Below, piece after piece: positions 34,091 to 44,355 of a DNA stretch of 64,000 bases. The stretch lies in the NCBI RefSeq assembly GCF_022511585.1, contig NZ_JAKWBN010000004.1:1-64000 (forward strand), read 5' to 3'. Positions within the stretch are counted from its first letter, which is position 1, and every line of letters begins with the position of its first letter. Both the position numbers and the translations under genes were made by a program. Source of the stretch: Shimazuella soli (GTDB lineage: Bacteria; Bacillota; Bacilli; Thermoactinomycetales; Thermoactinomycetaceae). The notes below the pieces were generated by a model. That model worked only from the letters and a program-made list of their open reading frames with translations, did no database searches and was not told where the DNA came from.

Positions 34091-34437
34091 CTCATTCCTT
34101 TTCTATTACCATTATTCGAAAAATTACTAATAAAATCTTATTCTAATATAAATTATCTAATTTTGGATACGTATGCTAATCATGAAAAGAATTTCAACTA
34201 ATGAAATGCGATATAAATCAAATAGATTCATGTAATGATGATAAGTACATTATTGGTGAGGAAGAACAGAAAGGAAAAATGTTTAGAAGGGAAAGGAGAG
34301 AAAAGGAGAATGAGCATTTTCTAATGTAATAAAATGTGAGGAAACTCTTTTTTGTTTCAGCTCTAGCCCAAACAGCGGTTTATTTGTTACACTTACAGGT
34401 AACGATTTTTTATATGTATAGATGAGGAGAGTATAGG
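34091..34437. other. Divergent intergenic region, no gene seen
   Basis: This 347-base gap separates cstA from the aromatic supraoperon. It must hold the two divergent promoters. Only a weak small hairpin (GTTAC-N8-GTAAC, about 34369-34386, followed by T6) is visible before aroC. No riboswitch or coding sequence was recognised. Confidence 0.5.
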
Positions 34438-35598
34438 ATGAGGTATTTAACAGCGGGAGAGTCACATGGACCACAATTGACAATTATTATAGAAGGATTA
34501 CCAAGTCAATTACCATTTTCCAAAGAAAAATTGGATAATGAATTACATAGAAGACAGTTAGGACATGGTCGTGGTCGAAGGATGCAAATTGAGACAGATC
34601 AAGCTCAAATCCTGTCTGGTGTTCGCTTTGGAAAAACAACTGGAGCTCCAGTTACATTAGTGATTGAAAACAAAGACTGGACCCATTGGCAAAAAATCAT
34701 GAACCCACTAGCTGATCCTGAGGAGGCTGGTAAACGTCGGATTTCTCGTCCGCGACCTGGTCATGCAGATTTAAATGGAGCAATCAAATACAATCACCAT
34801 GATATGCGTGATGTACTAGAACGTTCGAGTGCAAGAGAGACAGCCTCTCGAGTGGCTGTCGGTGCAGTAGCGAAGCAGATTTTAGAACTATGTGGAATTC
34901 GTATTGGTGGTCATGTGGTTCGAATTGGAGAAGTAGAAGCAGAAAGAGTAGAGCTCAGTTTAGAAGAATTAATAACACGTTCAGAACAGTCTTCGGTTCG
35001 CTGTGTTGATCCAAATGCAGAGCAACCAATGAAAGATTTGATTGATCGAGCAAAGAAAGAGGGAGATTCTTTAGGTGGTATTGTTGAGGTAATTGTCGAA
35101 GGTGTTCCTATTGGACTTGGAAGCTTTGTACATTGGGATCGAAAGTTAGATGCGCGGATTGCTGGGGCAATTGTCAGCATTAATGCATTTAAAGGTGTAG
35201 AGTTTGGAATCGGTTTTGAAGCTGCAAAACGTCCTGGTTCTCAGGTGCATGACGAAATTATTTGGTCAGAAGAACAAGGGTTTGGTCGAACAACTAATCG
35301 ATTAGGTGGTTTTGAAGGTGGGATGACAACAGGACAACCGCTTATTATTCGCGGAGTGATGAAACCAATTCCCACATTGTACAAACCATTGATGAGTGTG
35401 GATATAGACACCAAAGAACCTTTTGCTGCAAGTATAGAGCGTTCCGATAGTTGTGCGGTACCAGCTGCAAGCGTAGTAGCTGAAAATGTGGTAGCGTGGG
35501 AAATAGCACAAGCAATGCTGGAGAAATTTCCAGCCGATACGATTGACGAATTGATTGAACAAGTTACTCAATACCGAGAAAAAACAAAGAGGTTTTAA
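34438..35598 (+). CDS. aroC: Chorismate synthase
   Basis: A 386-residue FMN-dependent enzyme that makes chorismate from [69 protein letters not shown] and [16 protein letters not shown] are diagnostic. It opens the supraoperon. B. subtilis calls this gene aroF. ATG follows GAGGAGAG, and aroB starts three bases after its stop. Confidence 0.97.
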   Translation: MRYLTAGESHGPQLTIIIEGLPSQLPFSKEKLDNELHRRQLGHGRGRRMQIETDQAQILSGVRFGKTTGAPVTLVIENKDWTHWQKIMNPLADPEEAGKRRISRPRPGHADLNGAIKYNHHDMRDVLERSSARETASRVAVGAVAKQILELCGIRIGGHVVRIGEVEAERVELSLEELITRSEQSSVRCVDPNAEQPMKDLIDRAKKEGDSLGGIVEVIVEGVPIGLGSFVHWDRKLDARIAGAIVSINAFKGVEFGIGFEAAKRPGSQVHDEIIWSEEQGFGRTTNRLGGFEGGMTTGQPLIIRGVMKPIPTLYKPLMSVDIDTKEPFAASIERSDSCAVPAASVVAENVVAWEIAQAMLEKFPADTIDELIEQVTQYREKTKRF

Positions 35599-35601
35599 GA
35601 A

Positions 35602-36702
35602 ATGAGAGAGCTACAAGTTCAAACGAAAACTCGAACTTATTCGGTTTATGTTGGTGTTGAGTTATTATCAAAATTACCATCACTTCTTAGTCAACATAGT
35701 ATCGAAACAACTCAAAAGCTGTTTCTCGTAACAGATAGCCATATCTCTGCTTTATATGCCAAGCCATTATTAGAATCACTTCGTTCGACTGGTTATGATG
35801 TTACCCTCTCAGTCATTCCAGCGGGAGAGAGCAGTAAATCTTTAGAGACCTTAGACCAGCTATATGAAGAAGGGATTAAAGCTGGTTTAGATCGCTCTAG
35901 TGTTGTTATAGCACTTGGGGGAGGGGTGGTAGGAGATCTAGCTGGTTTTTTTGCTGCTAGTTTTATGAGGGGCATTCCATTTATTCAATTACCAACTACT
36001 TTATTAGCTCATGATAGCAGTATTGGAGGGAAGGTTGGTATCAATCATAGGCTGGGTAAAAATTATATGGGTGCTTTCCACCAACCATTGTTTGTTTTAT
36101 TTGATGTCAGTCTTTTATCTTCTTTGCCTGTTAGAGAACTTACTTCTGGATTTGCTGAGGTTGTGAAACACGCATTGATCTGGGACAAATCATTTGTTTC
36201 TTGGTTAGTGGAAAATAATCAGGCCTTAAAAGCGAGAAATCTTTCTATCTTGGAAGAAGCGATCTACCGTGGTTGTAAAGTGAAAATTAGTGTGGTCTCC
36301 GAGGATGAAACGGAAAAAGGAAAACGTGCTATTTTAAATTATGGTCATACTATCGGTCATGCCTTAGAATCTATTTCGAATTACAGCCATTATACCCATG
36401 GAGAAGCAATATCGATTGGTATGGTGGGTGCAGCTATGCTAAGTGTAGAGATGTTGGATGCCCCTGCGCAATTAATCCAAGATACGGAATCTTTGTTACA
36501 AAGTTTTTCTTTGCCGACTCGAATCGAAGAGCCGTGGTCAGATGAAGCTTTGTTACAAATAATGAAGCGAGATAAGAAGGCAAAACAAGGCAACTACACC
36601 TTTGTATTGAGTAGGAGACTGGGGAACGTAGAAATAGTAAATGAGATTCCAGAAACAAAGATAAAAAAAGTCTTAAAAAAGCTTAAAGAGGTGGGTACTT
36701 AA
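35602..36702 (+). CDS. aroB: 3-dehydroquinate synthase
   Basis: A 366-residue NAD- and zinc-dependent enzyme. Conserved blocks are VIPAGESSKSLET, VIALGGGVVGDLAGFFAASF, LPTTLLAHDSSIGGKVGINH, the zinc ligand in GFAEVVKHALI, and histidines in LNYGHTIGHALES and YTHGEAISIGM. It is the second shikimate-pathway step, translationally linked to aroC and to aroH with no gap. Confidence 0.96.
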   Translation: MRELQVQTKTRTYSVYVGVELLSKLPSLLSQHSIETTQKLFLVTDSHISALYAKPLLESLRSTGYDVTLSVIPAGESSKSLETLDQLYEEGIKAGLDRSSVVIALGGGVVGDLAGFFAASFMRGIPFIQLPTTLLAHDSSIGGKVGINHRLGKNYMGAFHQPLFVLFDVSLLSSLPVRELTSGFAEVVKHALIWDKSFVSWLVENNQALKARNLSILEEAIYRGCKVKISVVSEDETEKGKRAILNYGHTIGHALESISNYSHYTHGEAISIGMVGAAMLSVEMLDAPAQLIQDTESLLQSFSLPTRIEEPWSDEALLQIMKRDKKAKQGNYTFVLSRRLGNVEIVNEIPETKIKKVLKKLKEVGT

Positions 36703-37065
36703 GTGGTTCGAGGAATTCGTGGGGCTACAACAGTTTCAACAAACACAAAAGAGGAAATATTAAAAGCAACAAAAGAGCTGTCTTTAGCTCTTATCGAACG
36801 GAATGATTTACATGCAGATGATGTAGCCAGTATTTTGATAACAAGTACCCCTGACTTAAATGCTGCTTTTCCTGCTGCCGCTATACGTTCTTTAAAGGGA
36901 TGGGAATTGGTACCTTTGATGGGCGCTAGTGAAGTAGATGTGCCAAATGGATTAGCCCTTTGCATTCGTATGATGTTCCTTGTCAATACGGACAAATCAG
37001 CAAATAAGATTCGACATGTTTATTTGAATGAAGCGGTAAAGTTACGACCAGATTTGAAATCGTAA
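36703..37065 (+). CDS. aroH: Chorismate mutase, AroH class
   Basis: A 120-residue trimeric AroH-type mutase that makes prephenate. MVRGIRGATTV supplies the Arg7 region, ERNDLHADDVASILITSTPDLN and the catalytic arginine in NGLALCIRMMFLV are kept. It starts with GTG 36703 directly after the aroB stop. The trp promoter and TRAP site follow. Confidence 0.95.
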   Translation: MVRGIRGATTVSTNTKEEILKATKELSLALIERNDLHADDVASILITSTPDLNAAFPAAAIRSLKGWELVPLMGASEVDVPNGLALCIRMMFLVNTDKSANKIRHVYLNEAVKLRPDLKS

Positions 37066-37073
37066 AGTTCCCA

Positions 37074-37101
37074 TTGACAGGGAAGAGTGTCCTCATATAG
37101 A
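37074..37101 (+). promoter_or_regulatory. trp promoter
   Basis: TTGACA (37074-37079), 16 bases, then TATAGA (37096-37101). It starts a transcript near 37108, just ahead of the TRAP-binding repeats and nine bases after the aroH stop, so trpE-aroA can be transcribed from here as well as by read-through from aroC. Confidence 0.7.
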
Positions 37102-37105
37102 GTAT

Positions 37106-37190
37106 GAGTTAGTAATTGTTAAAGTAGAGATTGAGTCTGAGTAGATGAGTAGAGTAGAGATCGGGATATAGTTAGCGGAGTAGAGCTGAG
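37106..37190 (+). promoter_or_regulatory. TRAP-binding leader (GAG/UAG repeats)
   Basis: The leader carries a run of (G/U)AG triplets, most 2-3 bases apart, for example at 37127, 37133, 37139, 37147, 37152, 37157, 37169, 37173, 37178, 37183 and 37188. About eleven in all, plus overlapping alternatives, matches the eleven subunits of the TRAP ring (MtrB). With tryptophan bound, TRAP should wrap the RNA and let the downstream terminator form. Confidence 0.9.
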
Positions 37191-37208
37191 TTTACGATGA
37201 CAAACCAC

Positions 37209-37237
37209 AGCCAAAGCATCCGGTGCTTTGGCTTTTC
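37209..37237 (+). terminator. trp attenuator terminator
   Basis: AGCCAAAGCA (37209-37218) and TGCTTTGGCT (37224-37233) form a perfect stem around a 5-base loop, followed by TTTTC. It lies between the TRAP repeats and trpE as the attenuator. Confidence 0.9.
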
Positions 37238-37296
37238 ATATTTATTTTCCCTCTATATCCTTCTCTCTCCTACCTCATTAGGAGGGAAAAAGTCCA

Positions 37297-38793
37297 TTGA
37301 TTTATCCAACCAAAATAGAAGTAGAGGCTTTAGCCAAACAATATTCCCATATTCCCATTTGTAAAAAAATCCAAATAGATACAGTTACACCAATTCAGTT
37401 ATTTCATGCGTTAGACAAAGATGAGTATTCTTTTTTATTGGAAAGCGTAGAAGGAAGTCAAAAATTTTCTCGCTATTCCTTTATGGGATCAAAGCCTTAT
37501 TGTATATTAACGGGTAAGGAAGGTATGCTTACTGTCACTATTGCCGATAAAATAAAAGTTTTTCCAGCAGACGATCCATTACCTTTTCTACAAAATTTAA
37601 TGGATGAAAGTACTTCTCCAAAATATGACGGCTTTCCGCCTTTTCTTGGAGGAGCTGTAGGATATTTTAGTTATGAATTGATTCAAGCATTTGAACCGAA
37701 CTCATTGCTCGTTAATTCTTCAGGAAAGTCGAAAGCGTATGATACACATCTGGCTTTTTATGATCGTCTAATTGTATTTGATCACTTAGAACAAGTCTTA
37801 TATTTGGTTATGCATGTGAAAGCAAAAAATGGCGAAGTGATGGATTATGATAAAGTAGTCGATCAATTGGAGAAATGGAAGGATCGTCTGCAAACGATAC
37901 ATCCCCTCATTGAACCATTGCCTAATTTAGTTCGTGAAGAAGTGGATTTTAGCCATATTACCTCTAATTTTACACAGGATACTTTTTGCAGAGCAGTGGA
38001 AAATGCGAAGGAATACATCCGTGCAGGTGATATTTTTCAAGTTGTGCCATCCCAAAAGTATACCGTTGAATGTACTCCGGATCCCATGATGGTTTATCGC
38101 ATTTTACGATATTTAAATCCTTCTCCATACATGTATTATCTACAAATGGGCGAAGAGCAGATTGTTGGAACATCTCCGGAAATATTAGTTCGGGTTCAAG
38201 ATCGCTTAGTAGAGACAAGACCGATTGCAGGTTCCAGGCCGAGAAGTCAAGACGCTGTTGAGGATGAGGAGTTAGCAAAGGAACTGCTTGCAGATCCAAA
38301 AGAAAATGCCGAGCATCTCATGTTGGTGGATTTGGGAAGAAACGACGTCGGTCGTGTATCTACCTATGGTACTGTTCAAGTAACAGCATTTAAACATGTA
38401 GAGCGATATTCTCATATCATGCACATGGTTTCCCAAGTAACAGGAGAATTGTCAAAAGAACATACACCATTAGATGCATTTCGAGCATGTTTCCCGGCAG
38501 GTACTGTGTCCGGCTCACCGAAAATTAGAGCGATGGAAATCATAGCAGAATTAGAACCTGAAGCACGTGGGATTTATGCTGGAGCGGTAGGGTATTTTGA
38601 TTTTGCTGGGAATGTGGATACATGTATTGCGATTCGAACGATTTATTTTCGAGACAATAAGGCGTTTGTGCAAGCAGGCGCGGGGATTGTCTATGATTCT
38701 GATCCAATAAAGGAATATGAAGAAACACGCCATAAAGCAAGTGCGATGTTACTTGCGATCCAATTAGCCAAATCAGCTCAGACAAAGAATTAG
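37297..38793 (+). CDS. trpE: Anthranilate synthase component I
   Basis: A 498-residue enzyme converting chorismate to anthranilate with a glutaminase partner. The feedback-site segment LLESVEGSQKFSRYSFMG and the catalytic blocks GDIFQVVPSQKYTVE, GTSPEILVRVQD, TRPIAGSRPR, HLMLVDLGRNDVGRV and FPAGTVSGSPKIRAMEII are intact. The start is TTG 37297, ten bases after AGGAGGG. No trpG is present in the operon. Confidence 0.96.
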   Translation: MIYPTKIEVEALAKQYSHIPICKKIQIDTVTPIQLFHALDKDEYSFLLESVEGSQKFSRYSFMGSKPYCILTGKEGMLTVTIADKIKVFPADDPLPFLQNLMDESTSPKYDGFPPFLGGAVGYFSYELIQAFEPNSLLVNSSGKSKAYDTHLAFYDRLIVFDHLEQVLYLVMHVKAKNGEVMDYDKVVDQLEKWKDRLQTIHPLIEPLPNLVREEVDFSHITSNFTQDTFCRAVENAKEYIRAGDIFQVVPSQKYTVECTPDPMMVYRILRYLNPSPYMYYLQMGEEQIVGTSPEILVRVQDRLVETRPIAGSRPRSQDAVEDEELAKELLADPKENAEHLMLVDLGRNDVGRVSTYGTVQVTAFKHVERYSHIMHMVSQVTGELSKEHTPLDAFRACFPAGTVSGSPKIRAMEIIAELEPEARGIYAGAVGYFDFAGNVDTCIAIRTIYFRDNKAFVQAGAGIVYDSDPIKEYEETRHKASAMLLAIQLAKSAQTKN

Positions 38794-38813
38794 GAGAAGA
38801 GGAGGAGTAACAG

Positions 38814-39842
38814 ATGTTTTTAACTTTACTCAATCAATTACTAGAAGGCAAAGACCTGACGCAAAAAGACACTTATTATTTAATGGAACAAATGATGAGT
38901 GGTTCACTCAATGATGTACAAATTGCGTCCCTTCTCACGGCACTTCGTATCAAGGGAGAGACAGTGGAGGAATTGATTGGATTAGTGGAGGGTATGAGAG
39001 CATATGCAACTCCTCTGCCTCATTTAGTAGTGGATAGTGTGGATACGTGTGGAACAGGTGGAGATGGAGGAAAAACATTTAATATCTCTACTGCTACGAC
39101 TTTTGTCGCCGCAGCAGCTGGTGTATCCATTGCTAAGCATGGAAATCGAGCTATATCTAGTAAAAGCGGAAGTGTGGATGTATTAGAGGAACTTGGCATA
39201 ACCCTGGATTTAACTCCAGATGAATCGAGCAAACAGCTAAATGATACAGGAGTTTGTTTTTTGTTCGCTCCTCAATATCATCCCGCAATGAAATATGTCA
39301 ATCCAACACGTAAAGCTTTAGGATTTCGGACTTGTTTTAATTTACTAGGTCCCTTGGCTAGCCCTGCAGGTGTACAACGTCAATTGATAGGGGTATTTTC
39401 ACCTAAGTACACAGAGAAGGTGGCAAAAGTATTACAGGCTCTAGGTAGCAATCATGCACTTATTGTTTCTGGACTAGATGGATTGGATGAAATCTCCCTT
39501 ACATCACCAACGCAAGTAAGCGAATTAAAAGATGGACAGGTGAATACTTATACTGTCTCTCCTCAAGATTTTGGGTTATCCCCTTGCATGATCGAAGATT
39601 TAGAAGGTGGATCACCAAAAGAAAATGCAGCGATTATTCGAGAGATTTTACAAGGGAAGAAAAGCGCAAAACGCTCTATAGTGGAAATAAATGCCGCAGC
39701 TGTTCTCTATGTTGCTGGAAAAACAGATAGTCTCCAAGCGGGAGTTCAACTAGCTGCAGAGGTGATTGATACTGGTTTGGCGCTGCAAAAATTAGAACAA
39801 GTAGCAAAAAGTTCCCAAGAGGTGAAAACACATGTTTCTTGA
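38814..39842 (+). CDS. trpD: Anthranilate phosphoribosyltransferase
   Basis: A 342-residue TrpD. VDTCGTGGDGGKTFNIST is the PRPP-binding glycine loop, KHGNRAISSKSGSVDVLEEL the anthranilate side, and GLDGLDEISLT the late motif. It attaches anthranilate to PRPP. The 3' end overlaps trpC by 11 bases. Confidence 0.96.
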   Translation: MFLTLLNQLLEGKDLTQKDTYYLMEQMMSGSLNDVQIASLLTALRIKGETVEELIGLVEGMRAYATPLPHLVVDSVDTCGTGGDGGKTFNISTATTFVAAAAGVSIAKHGNRAISSKSGSVDVLEELGITLDLTPDESSKQLNDTGVCFLFAPQYHPAMKYVNPTRKALGFRTCFNLLGPLASPAGVQRQLIGVFSPKYTEKVAKVLQALGSNHALIVSGLDGLDEISLTSPTQVSELKDGQVNTYTVSPQDFGLSPCMIEDLEGGSPKENAAIIREILQGKKSAKRSIVEINAAAVLYVAGKTDSLQAGVQLAAEVIDTGLALQKLEQVAKSSQEVKTHVS

Positions 39843-40632
39843 AAAAATGAAGGCTATTAAACATAAAGAAATTGCCCTTTTAGAACAAAAGTACAACAAC
39901 GTATCGGACTGGGATTCTGCTACTTCTATGCCAAAAGGTCGTTCATTTCGTGCGGCGATTGAATCTTCACCATTTGCTGTGATAGCGGAAGTAAAGCCGG
40001 CATCTCCTTCAAAAGGTGTTATTGCAAGTAATGTAAATCCAGTTGAACAAGGTTTACGTTATGAAAAAGGCGGGGCAAATGTCATATCGGTTTTAACAGA
40101 GACGGAATACTTTCATGGAAGCCCAGAGTCTCTTATTAAGGTCAAAGATGCAGTATCTATCCCTGTTTTGCGAAAAGATTTCATTTTGCATCCTCTACAA
40201 GTTTTGGAAAGCAAATTTCTAGGTGCTGACGCTATTTTGCTCATCGTTGCTTTTCTGAATCAGGATAGTTGTACACAACTTTCCAATTTAGCTCATCAAC
40301 TAGGGATGGAAGTTTTGGTTGAGGTTCATGAAGAGTCTGAAGTGGAAGTAGCTTTACAGGTAAACGCTGATGTTATTGGAATAAACAATCGTAATCTGCA
40401 CACTTTAGCAGTAGATTTGGAGACTACAGCCAAATTAAGGCCTTTGATAACCTCTCCTGTTCCTGTAATTGGAGAAAGTGGGATACTCACTTTAGATGAT
40501 GCGAAAGTAATGGCAGATGCAAGCATCAATGGCGTGTTAGTGGGTGAATTTCTCATGCGTCATCCGGAACCTGCCAAAGCAGTCGCTGAATTAAAGAGAG
40601 TAGGTGAACAACAATTAAGCAAATCGCAATGA
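39832..40632 (+). CDS. trpC: Indole-3-glycerol phosphate synthase
   Basis: A 266-residue TIM barrel. VIAEVKPASPSKGVI contains the catalytic lysine, VLRKDFILHPLQVLES and the glutamate in MEVLVEVHEESEVE follow, then IGINNRNLHT and VIGESGI. It closes the indole ring. ATG 39832 lies inside the end of trpD. Confidence 0.96.
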   Translation: MFLEKMKAIKHKEIALLEQKYNNVSDWDSATSMPKGRSFRAAIESSPFAVIAEVKPASPSKGVIASNVNPVEQGLRYEKGGANVISVLTETEYFHGSPESLIKVKDAVSIPVLRKDFILHPLQVLESKFLGADAILLIVAFLNQDSCTQLSNLAHQLGMEVLVEVHEESEVEVALQVNADVIGINNRNLHTLAVDLETTAKLRPLITSPVPVIGESGILTLDDAKVMADASINGVLVGEFLMRHPEPAKAVAELKRVGEQQLSKSQ

Positions 40633-41252
40633 AATTTTGTGGATTTAAAACGATAGAAGAAGTGGAGTTCGCTTCTACTTTACCTATACAAGCAATTGGT
40701 TTTATTCTCGTTCCGAACCGTAAGCGAACAGTTTCATTGGAGCAATTGGCATACTTATTACCTATCATTCCTGATTCTATTTGGCGGGTTGGCGTTTTTC
40801 AAAATCCTAGCCTGGAGGAAGTAGGTAATGCTGTATCCCTAGGTTTATCCATGGTACAACTACACGGACAAGAATCGCCGGCGTTTTGTAAACAAGTAAA
40901 GGAAAGTTGGCAGATTCCCATTATCAAAGTATTTTCGGAAACTCAGTTACAAGAGATACCATCCTATAAAGATGTAATGGATATCGTTTTATTGGATCAT
41001 GCTTCTGGCGGGAAGGGTGAGCTAATTGATTGGAGTTATATACCTCAAGCAAAGCGAGTAACGGAATCTCTTCATCTTCCTTTGTGGATCGCAGGTGGCT
41101 TGAATGAGTCCAATATTGACAACCTTTACAGTAATTATGAATTAGATGGGGTGGACCTCTCTTCAGGAATAGAAAGTAACGGAAGAAAAGATAATCAAAA
41201 GATGATCAAGTTAGTAGAGAGGATGAAAAAGCATGACAAAGTCGAATGGTAG
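40629..41252 (+). CDS. trpF: Phosphoribosylanthranilate isomerase
   Basis: A 207-residue TIM barrel. It starts [15 protein letters not shown] with the catalytic cysteine in KFCGF (usual KICG), and carries [24 protein letters not shown] with the catalytic aspartate, [10 protein letters not shown] and [14 protein letters not shown]. It overlaps trpC by 4 bases and trpB by 20. Confidence 0.95.
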   Translation: MKFCGFKTIEEVEFASTLPIQAIGFILVPNRKRTVSLEQLAYLLPIIPDSIWRVGVFQNPSLEEVGNAVSLGLSMVQLHGQESPAFCKQVKESWQIPIIKVFSETQLQEIPSYKDVMDIVLLDHASGGKGELIDWSYIPQAKRVTESLHLPLWIAGGLNESNIDNLYSNYELDGVDLSSGIESNGRKDNQKMIKLVERMKKHDKVEW

Positions 41253-42417
41253 ATTTGGTTCCTTTGGTGGCAGATTTGTACCAGAAACGTTGATGAATGC
41301 TGTATTAGAACTGGAAAAAGGGTTTGAAGCGATTTTAGATGACCCAACTTTTGAAATAGAGATGCGTGATCTTCTAGTGAATTATTCTGGAAGACCTACA
41401 CCGCTTACGTTTGCAAAAAGATTGACTGAGTATGCTGGAGGAGCAGAGATTTATTTAAAAAGAGAAGATTTAAATCATACTGGAGCACACAAAATTAACA
41501 ATACGATTGGTCAAGCTCTACTAGCTAAACGAATGGGCAAAAGAAAATTGATTGCAGAGACTGGTGCAGGTCAGCATGGTGTTGCTTCTGCTACGATTGC
41601 AGCTTTACTTGGTATGGAGTGCAAAGTTTATATGGGAGAAGAAGATGTGCGTCGACAAGCACAAAATGTCTTTCGAATGGAATTACTAGGGGCAGAGGTT
41701 ATTTCTGTTACATCTGGCTCTCGAACACTAAAAGATGCAACAAACGAGGCGATGCGAGCATGGGTTGCTGCTGTGGAAGATTCTTTTTATCTTATTGGAT
41801 CTGCCGTTGGACCACATCCATATCCGCAAATGGTTAAATATTTTCAACGTGTTATTGGTGATGAAGCACGTGCGCAAATGTTGGAACGAACAGGTAGTCT
41901 ACCAACAGATGTAGTCGCTTGTGTCGGTGGTGGAAGTAATGCAATTGGAATGTTTACGGCTTTTATCGATGATCAAGCTGTGAAAATTCATGGGGTAGAA
42001 GCAGCAGGAAAAGGGTTGGATACAAAAGAGCATGCTGCAAGTCTTAGTATAGGAAGACCTGGAGTATTACATGGATCGTATAGTTATATGCTTCATGATG
42101 AGCATGGTCAAATTATTCCAGCTCACTCGATTTCTGCAGGTTTGGATTATCCAGGTGTGGGGCCTGAACATGCTCATCTAAAAGAAATTGGACGAGTACG
42201 GTATACTGCAGTAACGGACGAAGAAGCGATGGAAGCAGTGAAGCAATTATGTGAATTAGAAGGAATTATTCCAGCTATTGAATCAGCACATGCCTTATCA
42301 GAAGCCATCCGTTTAGCTTCAAATGGTAGCGCAGCAGAGAAAATATTGGTGTGCCTTTCTGGTCGTGGAGATAAAGATATGGAAACAATCCGAGCATATT
42401 TTCAAGGGGGTATCTGA
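41233..42417 (+). CDS. trpB: Tryptophan synthase beta chain
   Basis: A 394-residue PLP enzyme. The PLP lysine is in [12 protein letters not shown], with [27 protein letters not shown] (phosphate loop) and [11 protein letters not shown]. It joins indole and serine in the alpha2-beta2 complex with TrpA, which starts at the base after its stop. Confidence 0.98.
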   Translation: MTKSNGRFGSFGGRFVPETLMNAVLELEKGFEAILDDPTFEIEMRDLLVNYSGRPTPLTFAKRLTEYAGGAEIYLKREDLNHTGAHKINNTIGQALLAKRMGKRKLIAETGAGQHGVASATIAALLGMECKVYMGEEDVRRQAQNVFRMELLGAEVISVTSGSRTLKDATNEAMRAWVAAVEDSFYLIGSAVGPHPYPQMVKYFQRVIGDEARAQMLERTGSLPTDVVACVGGGSNAIGMFTAFIDDQAVKIHGVEAAGKGLDTKEHAASLSIGRPGVLHGSYSYMLHDEHGQIIPAHSISAGLDYPGVGPEHAHLKEIGRVRYTAVTDEEAMEAVKQLCELEGIIPAIESAHALSEAIRLASNGSAAEKILVCLSGRGDKDMETIRAYFQGGI

Positions 42418-43212
42418 GTGACTACATTAGCAAAGTCTTTTCAGTCTAATAAAACGAATTTAATTCCTTATTTAGTCGCAGGATATCCATCAAAGCAAGT
42501 GACTATTGATCTTATTCATTTACTTTCTGAAGAAGGTGTAACAGCTATTGAGTTAGGTGTTCCATTTTCAGACCCAGTAGCAGATGGTCCTATCATCCAA
42601 CAAGCTGCCGAAAAAGCATTGGCTAATGGTGTCACTTTAGCAGATGTTTTTTCGATTGCCCAAACTGTGCGTGAACAAGGAAATCATATTCCGCTTATCT
42701 TATTTTCTTATTACAACCCGTTGCTCTCTTATGGATTGAATCAAGTTGCTCGAGATGCAGCTAAAGCAGGTTTTGCAGGATTTATTGTACCAGATTTGCC
42801 TTTTGAAGAAAGTGATGAACTTCGGAATCAATTGGATCAACTGAATATGGATCTTGTACCATTAGTAGCACCGACTTCTAAAGAACGGGTAGCAAAGATC
42901 GCTTCTACAGCAAAAGGATTTGTTTATTGTGTATCCTCATTAGGGACGACAGGAGTTAGACAGTCGTTTGCTTCCAATTTAGATGCGTTTTTGCAGCAAG
43001 TCCGATCGAATAGCCCTGTACCAATAGCGGTTGGATTTGGTGTTTCTAGGGCATCTCAGGTGCAAGAATTACAGAAAAAAGCAGATGGCGTCATTGTTGG
43101 CAGTGCACTAGTAAAACAAGTGATGGAATTGGAGCAAGGGCTCTGCAAAAAAGAAGAGAAACAAAAATCACTTGAACAGATTCGCGTATTTGTCAAGGGG
43201 CTATTAAGCTAG
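42418..43212 (+). CDS. trpA: Tryptophan synthase alpha chain
   Basis: A 264-residue TIM barrel. The catalytic Glu and Asp are in AIELGVPFSDPVADGPIIQ, and the beta-contact region is ILFSYYNPLLSYGL. It cleaves indole-glycerol phosphate and channels indole to TrpB. It starts with GTG 42418. Confidence 0.97.
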   Translation: MTTLAKSFQSNKTNLIPYLVAGYPSKQVTIDLIHLLSEEGVTAIELGVPFSDPVADGPIIQQAAEKALANGVTLADVFSIAQTVREQGNHIPLILFSYYNPLLSYGLNQVARDAAKAGFAGFIVPDLPFEESDELRNQLDQLNMDLVPLVAPTSKERVAKIASTAKGFVYCVSSLGTTGVRQSFASNLDAFLQQVRSNSPVPIAVGFGVSRASQVQELQKKADGVIVGSALVKQVMELEQGLCKKEEKQKSLEQIRVFVKGLLS

Positions 43213-43245
43213 TAAGATAGAAAGAAAAAATGTTGGGGGATTATC

Positions 43246-44355
43246 ATGATATCAGCCAAAAAATCTATCCAAGGCTTACCCGTTTATCAACCAGGTAAAT
43301 CACTAGAGGAAGTGAAACGGGAGCTTGGATTAGAAAAAGTTATCAAATTAGCATCGAATGAGAATCCTTTTGGTTGTTCACCTAAAGTATGGGAATCTCT
43401 CACTCAAATAAAAGATCAATTTCATTTATATCCAGAGGACGACGCTCCTTTATTGCGTCAAAAATTAGCAGAGTCATTAGAAGTAGATGAGCGCCGATTA
43501 ATATTTGGAAATGGCTCGGATGAAGTTATCCAAATGATAGCACGTGCATACTTAGAACCAGGTACAGAATCTGTAATGGCTACTCCTACTTTTCCTCGAT
43601 ATGAAACGGCGACGAGAATCGAAGGAGCAGTTCCTGTTGAGGTACCATTGAGAGAAGGGAAACATGATTTAGATGCAATGCTTGAAGCAGTTAATGAAAA
43701 TACAAGACTGGTTTGGGTTTGCAATCCGAATAATCCTTCTGGAACATTTGTTGATCATGAGTCATTGAGCAACTTTATTGATCAGTTACCGGAACATGTC
43801 CTTGTTGTTTTGGATGAAGCTTATGTAGAGTATGTAACTGACGATACATTTCCAGATTCCCTTTCTCTCCTAGATTACAATCCTAGAATTATTGTTTTAC
43901 GTACTTTTTCAAAGATTTATGGATTAGCTTCTTTCCGTGCTGGATATGGAATTGCTCATCCAGAAGTAGTGCAACAATTATCTCGAGTTCGCGAACCATT
44001 TAACCTAAATCGTCTAGCTCAAGCTGCTACATTAGCAGCTATTTCGGATGAAACCTTTGTACTTTATTGTCGAAATCAAAATCGAATGGGTATGAAGCAA
44101 ATAATGGAACGTTTGGACGAATGGGGGATTGGGTACTATCCATCTCAAGCCAACTTTCTGTTGATTAATACTGAATACAATGGGGATGAGGTCTTTTCTT
44201 ACTTGTTGAAGAAAGGAATAATTGTTCGTTCTGGAAAAGCACTTGGTTTTCCAACATATTTACGGGTCACCATAGGGAATAAGGAAGAAAATGAAGTATT
44301 TCTCTCGGGGTTAAGCAATTTTTTACAGGAGAAAAAGAGTAGGGTGTCACAATGA
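43246..44355 (+). CDS. hisC: Histidinol-phosphate / aromatic aminotransferase
   Basis: A 369-residue fold-type I PLP enzyme. LASNENPFGCSPKV, FGNGSDEVIQMIARAYL, CNPNNPSGTF, DEAYVEYV, the PLP lysine in RTFSKIYGLASFRAGYG and YLRVTIGNKEEN are typical of HisC. In B. subtilis this gene serves both histidine and Phe/Tyr synthesis, which fits its place before tyrA. Its end overlaps tyrA by 4 bases. Confidence 0.95.
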   Translation: MISAKKSIQGLPVYQPGKSLEEVKRELGLEKVIKLASNENPFGCSPKVWESLTQIKDQFHLYPEDDAPLLRQKLAESLEVDERRLIFGNGSDEVIQMIARAYLEPGTESVMATPTFPRYETATRIEGAVPVEVPLREGKHDLDAMLEAVNENTRLVWVCNPNNPSGTFVDHESLSNFIDQLPEHVLVVLDEAYVEYVTDDTFPDSLSLLDYNPRIIVLRTFSKIYGLASFRAGYGIAHPEVVQQLSRVREPFNLNRLAQAATLAAISDETFVLYCRNQNRMGMKQIMERLDEWGIGYYPSQANFLLINTEYNGDEVFSYLLKKGIIVRSGKALGFPTYLRVTIGNKEENEVFLSGLSNFLQEKKSRVSQ

